Below are positions 12,669 through 17,796 of a stretch of DNA of 17,796 nucleotides, piece after piece. The notes beneath the pieces are model-generated. The model was not told the DNA's origin. It was given only the letters and a program-made list of their open reading frames with translations, and did not search any database. Source of the DNA: Bacteroidota bacterium. GTDB lineage: Bacteria > Bacteroidota > Bacteroidia > Bacteroidales > Marinifilaceae. A program made the position numbers and the translations under genes. Numbering within the stretch: position 1 is the first letter of the stretch; each line of letters begins with the position of its first letter. The DNA lies in assembly GCA_023400335.1 (NCBI GenBank), contig JAEXFF010000356.1, positions 1 to 17,796 of the forward strand, written 5' to 3'.

Positions 12669-14627
12669 TCAGATGCCTTCCAGTATTTTGTTTATTTCCC
12701 GGACTTTTTGCTCCATATCCGGATTATTTTTAATCAGGCCGGAGAGGGCTATCCCTTGTATTCCGGTATGCATAAGGGGGATAAAATCGGTGTCCGTGAT
12801 TCCGCCGATGGCAAATACGGGCAGGGATATTTTTTGCTGAGACATAGAGTTTAAAATTTCTTTATAGCCGTTTAATCCCAGTACGGGACTTAATTTTTGT
12901 TTGGTAGTCGTATACCGGTAAGGGCCTAAACCGATGTAGTCGACTCCCTGAGTGGCTCTTAGCCGTACATCTTCAATCGTATTACAGGTCGCACCGATAA
13001 TCTTATCGCTTCCCCATATCTTACGAGCTTCTTTCGGGTCCATGTCTTCCAGCCCCAGATGAACACCGTCCGCCTCCAACTGACGGGCGATGTCCACATG
13101 GTCGTTGACAATAAAGAGAGCATTGTAATAGCTGCATATTTCCCTGACAAGCCGGCCGACCTGCAAAATTTCAGTACGATTACTTTTTTTCATCCGTAAT
13201 TGTATCCACCGGATGCCTCCGCGGCAAACGGCTTCCACTTGTTCACAGATGGTCCGGCCTTCTTTGTAATCCGTAATATATTGCAGGTGAAGATCCGCTA
13301 CCAGCGGTTTTTTGTTCAAAGGAGCCGGAAAATGATAACCTAGCAGGCTGTCATTCGAATCCATTAAACGGGAAACGTATACCTGTGCTTTCCGGCAGGC
13401 TTCCGCTAAAGAATAGCCTTGCGCTAAATAAGCCGTAACGGCTGATGATAATACACAACCTGTCCCGTGTTTTTGATACATATTTCTTTCTACAGTAAAA
13501 CAATGTACGGCATCCGGACTGATTAACCGGTCTACAGAGACAGCTTCCGCATTATGTCCCCCTTTCCATAACAAATGGAAACGGTAGTATTTACAGATTT
13601 CCTGTAATGCTGAAATTTCAGGATTTTTGCTGAATAACTGTTTCAATTCATCGGTATTGGGAGTAATGAGGTAGAGCTGTCTTAAAAAACGTTCCGGCAA
13701 AAGGAGAGAAGCATGAAAAGAAAATCCGGAAGAAGACCGGAGAATCGGGTCCCATATAATTTTTATATCCGGAACTTTTTGAATCAGATAATCGGTCAGG
13801 GAAAAAAGGATTTCCTTATCGGGCAGCAGGCCTAATTTGATATAGTGAGGGATTGCATACCGGAATTGCAGTTCAAGTTGAGAAATGATATCTTCCAAAC
13901 GAAAAGAGGCAGTGGCCTGATATTCTCTTTCATTTTGAAAAGTCAGGGCAGATAATATGCCACGTCCGTAAACGCCGCAATTTTCAAATGTTTTGAGGTC
14001 GGCTGCTATACCTGCTCCTCCGCTGGGATCAAAACCTGCTATACTGAATACAACCGGAGTCTTCAAACGTCTGAAACGCATAAAAGCTGCTTCCGGACAG
14101 TTCCAGATATAGCCCAATACTGCAATCCCTGCAAATCCCGCCCTTTGACAGGAGCTTATTTTGTCGGGAGTAATGCCCCCCAGTGCAATTACCGGTACCG
14201 GTAATTTTGCTTCTGTAATATGGGGTATATGCCGGAAAGGGCTGCAATAATCCGGTTTAGAAAGACTGTCGAAAATGGGACTTAAAAAACAGTAAGTCAC
14301 TCTGGAAGGAAGTGTCTTTATTTCTGAAAGGGTGTGACAGGAGATACTGATATGTGAAAATTTTTTGTATTTCACAATATCATTTTTCTGATTATACTTC
14401 AAATGTATACCCCGTAACTGATATGTGGTTGCCAACTCATAAAAATCGTGGATGACGATACGGTTTCTGTAGTGAGGACGGATTTTTTGAATAAAGTGTT
14501 CAAATACTGCCTTGTCTGCTCCGGGTTTACGCAGATGGAGGATATCCAGCCCGTAATCGAACAGAAGATTACAGATTGCCGTTTCTTCGAAAACGGGAAG
14601 GGGGGAAGTGATCAAAACTGTCAGCAT
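12669..14627 (-). CDS. TenI/ThiE-like + ThiD + ThiE triple fusion (thiamine synthesis)
   Basis: One uninterrupted 652-residue frame holds three domains. Residues 1-188 are a TenI/ThiE-like barrel: HLRKP (31-35), GIHLK (73-77), LSPIFDSLSKPDY (115-127) and PVIALGGI (145-152); the usual ND reads HD at 60-61, so it is more likely TenI-like (thiazole tautomerase) than a synthase. Residues 191-425 are ThiD, HMP-P kinase: SIAGFDPSGGAGIAADLKTF (195-214), DP (293-294), KGGH (355-358), GTGCVLSS (388-395) with Cys391. Residues 440-652 are ThiE, thiamine-phosphate synthase: WIQLRMK (474-480), IVNDHVDIA (506-514), GVHLG, GLGPYRYTTTKQK (566-578), PVFAIGGI (603-610). ThiE joins HMP-PP to thiazole phosphate, releasing PPi. 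It follows thiC after 72 bases, under the upstream TPP riboswitch. Two-domain thi fusions are common; this triple one looks unusual. Confidence 0.93.
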   Translation of the reverse strand: MLTVLITSPLPVFEETAICNLLFDYGLDILHLRKPGADKAVFEHFIQKIRPHYRNRIVIHDFYELATTYQLRGIHLKYNQKNDIVKYKKFSHISISCHTLSEIKTLPSRVTYCFLSPIFDSLSKPDYCSPFRHIPHITEAKLPVPVIALGGITPDKISSCQRAGFAGIAVLGYIWNCPEAAFMRFRRLKTPVVFSIAGFDPSGGAGIAADLKTFENCGVYGRGILSALTFQNEREYQATASFRLEDIISQLELQFRYAIPHYIKLGLLPDKEILFSLTDYLIQKVPDIKIIWDPILRSSSGFSFHASLLLPERFLRQLYLITPNTDELKQLFSKNPEISALQEICKYYRFHLLWKGGHNAEAVSVDRLISPDAVHCFTVERNMYQKHGTGCVLSSAVTAYLAQGYSLAEACRKAQVYVSRLMDSNDSLLGYHFPAPLNKKPLVADLHLQYITDYKEGRTICEQVEAVCRGGIRWIQLRMKKSNRTEILQVGRLVREICSYYNALFIVNDHVDIARQLEADGVHLGLEDMDPKEARKIWGSDKIIGATCNTIEDVRLRATQGVDYIGLGPYRYTTTKQKLSPVLGLNGYKEILNSMSQQKISLPVFAIGGITDTDFIPLMHTGIQGIALSGLIKNNPDMEQKVREINKILEGI

Positions 14628-14655
14628 CTTTCAGTTAAAAAGAATCCAATGTATG

Positions 14656-14690
14656 CTCAGAAAAAACAAAATTTCTTCGTTTTTTCTGAG
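14656..14690 (-). terminator. Perfect 12-bp hairpin between thiC and the thi fusion gene
   Basis: CTCAGAAAAAAC (14656-14667), 11 spacer bases, and GTTTTTTCTGAG (14679-14690) form a perfect 12-bp inverted repeat in the 72-base gap between the two genes. The A- and T-rich arms resemble a terminator stem, but no T-tract follows and the downstream gene must be transcribed. It could partially terminate, or protect the thiC message from 3' decay. The type chosen here is provisional. Confidence 0.5.
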
Positions 14691-14699
14691 GGATCAGAT

Positions 14700-16588
<1,889 letters not shown>

Positions 16589-16664
16589 ATTTACCTCCGC
16601 CGGCATTACCCGGATCAGGTTATAGGGTATAATCTCAGCCCGTTGTATTAAGGCACCCCTTATT
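16589..16664 (-). promoter_or_regulatory. TPP riboswitch (THI element) of the thiC operon
   Basis: Read on the minus strand, GGGGTGCC is followed by GGGCTGAGATTATACCC and AACCTGATCCGGGTAATGCC, then GGCGGAGG. These are the conserved blocks of the thiamine pyrophosphate aptamer: the CUGAGA pyrimidine-sensing motif and the pyrophosphate-binding arm with CCUGAUC...GGGUAAUGCC. It starts about 10 bases after a promoter -7 element and lies 134 bases before thiC. TPP binding is expected to lower expression of thiC and the fused gene. Confidence 0.97.
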
Positions 16665-16671
16665 CTGTTTA

Positions 16672-16679
16672 CAAAGGTA
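16672..16679 (-). promoter_or_regulatory. -7 element of the thiC operon promoter
   Basis: TACCTTTG on the minus strand matches TAnnTTTG. A T-rich stretch with TTTTC lies about 20 bases upstream instead of a perfect -33 TTTG. Transcription from here would begin just before the riboswitch aptamer. Confidence 0.7.
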
Positions 16680-16795
16680 TATGAAATATATGAAAAAAAA
16701 GAAAATGCAGAAAAAAATTGAATGAGAATTTATTAAATTTATATTTTACCTGTTATTCCGAATATACAGCTGTTATTGAATTTTAAATCTTTTGC

Positions 16796-17796
16796 CTACT
16801 GTTTTTTAATTTGTTTTTTCCATTGAAGGATTAAAAATAGTAAACCCGGAAAAAAGACGATAGCCGCCGTAACCTGCAAGGCTACAGCTAAAGAATAGGC
16901 ATCGCTTAGCCAACCGATAAAGGGAGCCATGGCTGCAAACAGAAGACGGATGATAAAATTCCGGATGGAAAGTACTGTCGCCCGCATTTCGGAAAAAGTC
17001 TGTTTATTGATATATCCTTTCAGTATAGGTGTAGCAAATCCCCTGACCACATAAAACAAGAACAACAGACCTAAACCCGGATAGCTGATATTGAAGGAAA
17101 CGGCGACATACCCGCCAGCAATGAATAAGAGAATAAAAAGATAGGTTTTGTTTTCTCCGAACCGACGGTTTAAATTGTCAGAATAAAGAGCGGCTACCCC
17201 TACTGTAAGATTTAATACCGTCCAGATAATGCCGTACCAGGTCGTGGGGGTATCTATGGCGATCAGTATCGGTTGTACAAACCAGGCCATCGTCAGCGTA
17301 GCTGCCCCGATAATTCCTGAAAACATAATGTCATAACAGAGACTTTTATTAGTAATCAGAGAATAGCGGATGATATGGAGGATATTTTTTAACGGATGTA
17401 TCACTTTGGTACGTACCGAATATTCCTTCAGAGTCAGAGCTGCCGGGATACCGATAAAAGCGATAAAAGTTTGGCAATAAAAAGGCATACGCAGGGAAGA
17501 GATGGCTAAAAAACCACTTACGATACCGGCAGCAGCTTCCGAAAAATTTCCGATCATGGTCACCCGGCCTTCGTATTTTAAATATTCCTCTTCTTTGCGG
17601 TGATGTAACATCGTGTCGTATAGCAAGGCGGAATCAGCACCGGAAACCAGACTCTGTCCGATACCTAAAAATACTTCGGCCAGAAAAAAAGCTCCCAGGG
17701 TATAAGAAAAAGAATAACAGAGAAAACCTCCGAACGCTAAACTGCATCCGACGAGTAATGTATTTTTGCGCCCCCATACATCGGCCAGGTAACCGG
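16796..17796 (-). CDS. MFS transporter, C-terminal part, N-terminus outside window
   Basis: The frame is open from the right edge to TAA at 16796; about 333 codons are seen. The motif GYLADVWGRKNTL, at the very edge, is the MFS motif A of loop 2-3, so roughly 60 N-terminal residues (two membrane helices) are missing. An ATG at 17626 lies inside the gene and is not the start. About ten hydrophobic segments follow, with a short cytosolic loop (HHRKEEEYLKYEGRVT) after helix 4 and a second RRFGENKT loop resembling a weaker motif A between helices 8 and 9. Substrate unknown; the gene is next to the thi operon, but has no riboswitch of its own in view and is a separate transcript. Confidence 0.88.
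   Translation of the reverse strand, partial: GYLADVWGRKNTLLVGCSLAFGGFLCYSFSYTLGAFFLAEVFLGIGQSLVSGADSALLYDTMLHHRKEEEYLKYEGRVTMIGNFSEAAAGIVSGFLAISSLRMPFYCQTFIAFIGIPAALTLKEYSVRTKVIHPLKNILHIIRYSLITNKSLCYDIMFSGIIGAATLTMAWFVQPILIAIDTPTTWYGIIWTVLNLTVGVAALYSDNLNRRFGENKTYLFILLFIAGGYVAVSFNISYPGLGLLFLFYVVRGFATPILKGYINKQTFSEMRATVLSIRNFIIRLLFAAMAPFIGWLSDAYSLAVALQVTAAIVFFPGLLFLILQWKKQIKKQ

Noticed and set aside
16796..17626. Complete MFS gene starting at ATG 17626
   Set aside because: The frame stays open upstream to the window edge and includes MFS motif A, so that ATG is internal.

Overview
The window looks like chromosomal DNA of an anaerobic gut-type Bacteroidales; genus not determined (an Odoribacteraceae-like relative is only a guess). 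Signs are BACON/Ig-like surface lipoproteins, a DUF4105 (Lnb-type) protein, promoters of the Bacteroidetes type with a TAnnTTTG -7 element, an Arm-DNA-binding/SAM-like tyrosine integrase relic of the Bacteroides type, and A/T-rich leaders without strong Shine-Dalgarno sequences.

Layout. (1) 1-754, minus: 5' part of a surface lipoprotein gene running off the left edge, followed by an AT-rich leader with a perfect 10-bp inverted repeat. (2) 1144-3184: two almost identical tRNA-Phe(GAA) genes in direct orientation bracket about 1.9 kb of AT-rich DNA. This holds a truncated integrase, a small membrane-anchored protein of unknown function, a broken ORF with two in-frame TGA codons, and paired 12-bp direct repeats near both ends. 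I read it as a decayed mini integrative element in tRNA-Phe. Each tRNA copy is followed by its own terminator, but only the right copy has a recognisable promoter. (3) 3235-5155, minus: truA and an Lnb-like DUF4105 membrane protein, probably cotranscribed. (4) 5420-10752, plus: a compact five-gene operon (yggS PLP-homeostasis protein, dihydroorotate-dehydrogenase-like flavoprotein, transglutaminase-like lipoprotein, secreted PQQ-propeller-like protein, BASS-family transporter). (5) 10836-12409, plus: a probably frameshifted small membrane protein, an unrecognised 181-aa protein, a doubtful 51-aa ORF and a DUF3795 cysteine-rich protein. (6) 12669-16664, minus: a thiamine operon under a TPP riboswitch: thiC, then one ORF fusing a TenI/ThiE-like domain, ThiD and ThiE. 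(7) 16796-17796, minus: an MFS transporter running off the right edge.

How the genes work together. The thi operon covers the pyrimidine branch (ThiC makes HMP-P, ThiD phosphorylates it to HMP-PP) and the coupling step (ThiE). The thiazole-forming genes (thiS/G/H/F) are not in the window, so thiazole must come from elsewhere in the genome or from salvage. The plus-strand operon has no obvious single pathway; its last three products are a lipoprotein, an exported protein and an inner-membrane transporter. The most unusual part is the miniature element in tRNA-Phe. The triple TenI-ThiD-ThiE fusion is the second most interesting feature.
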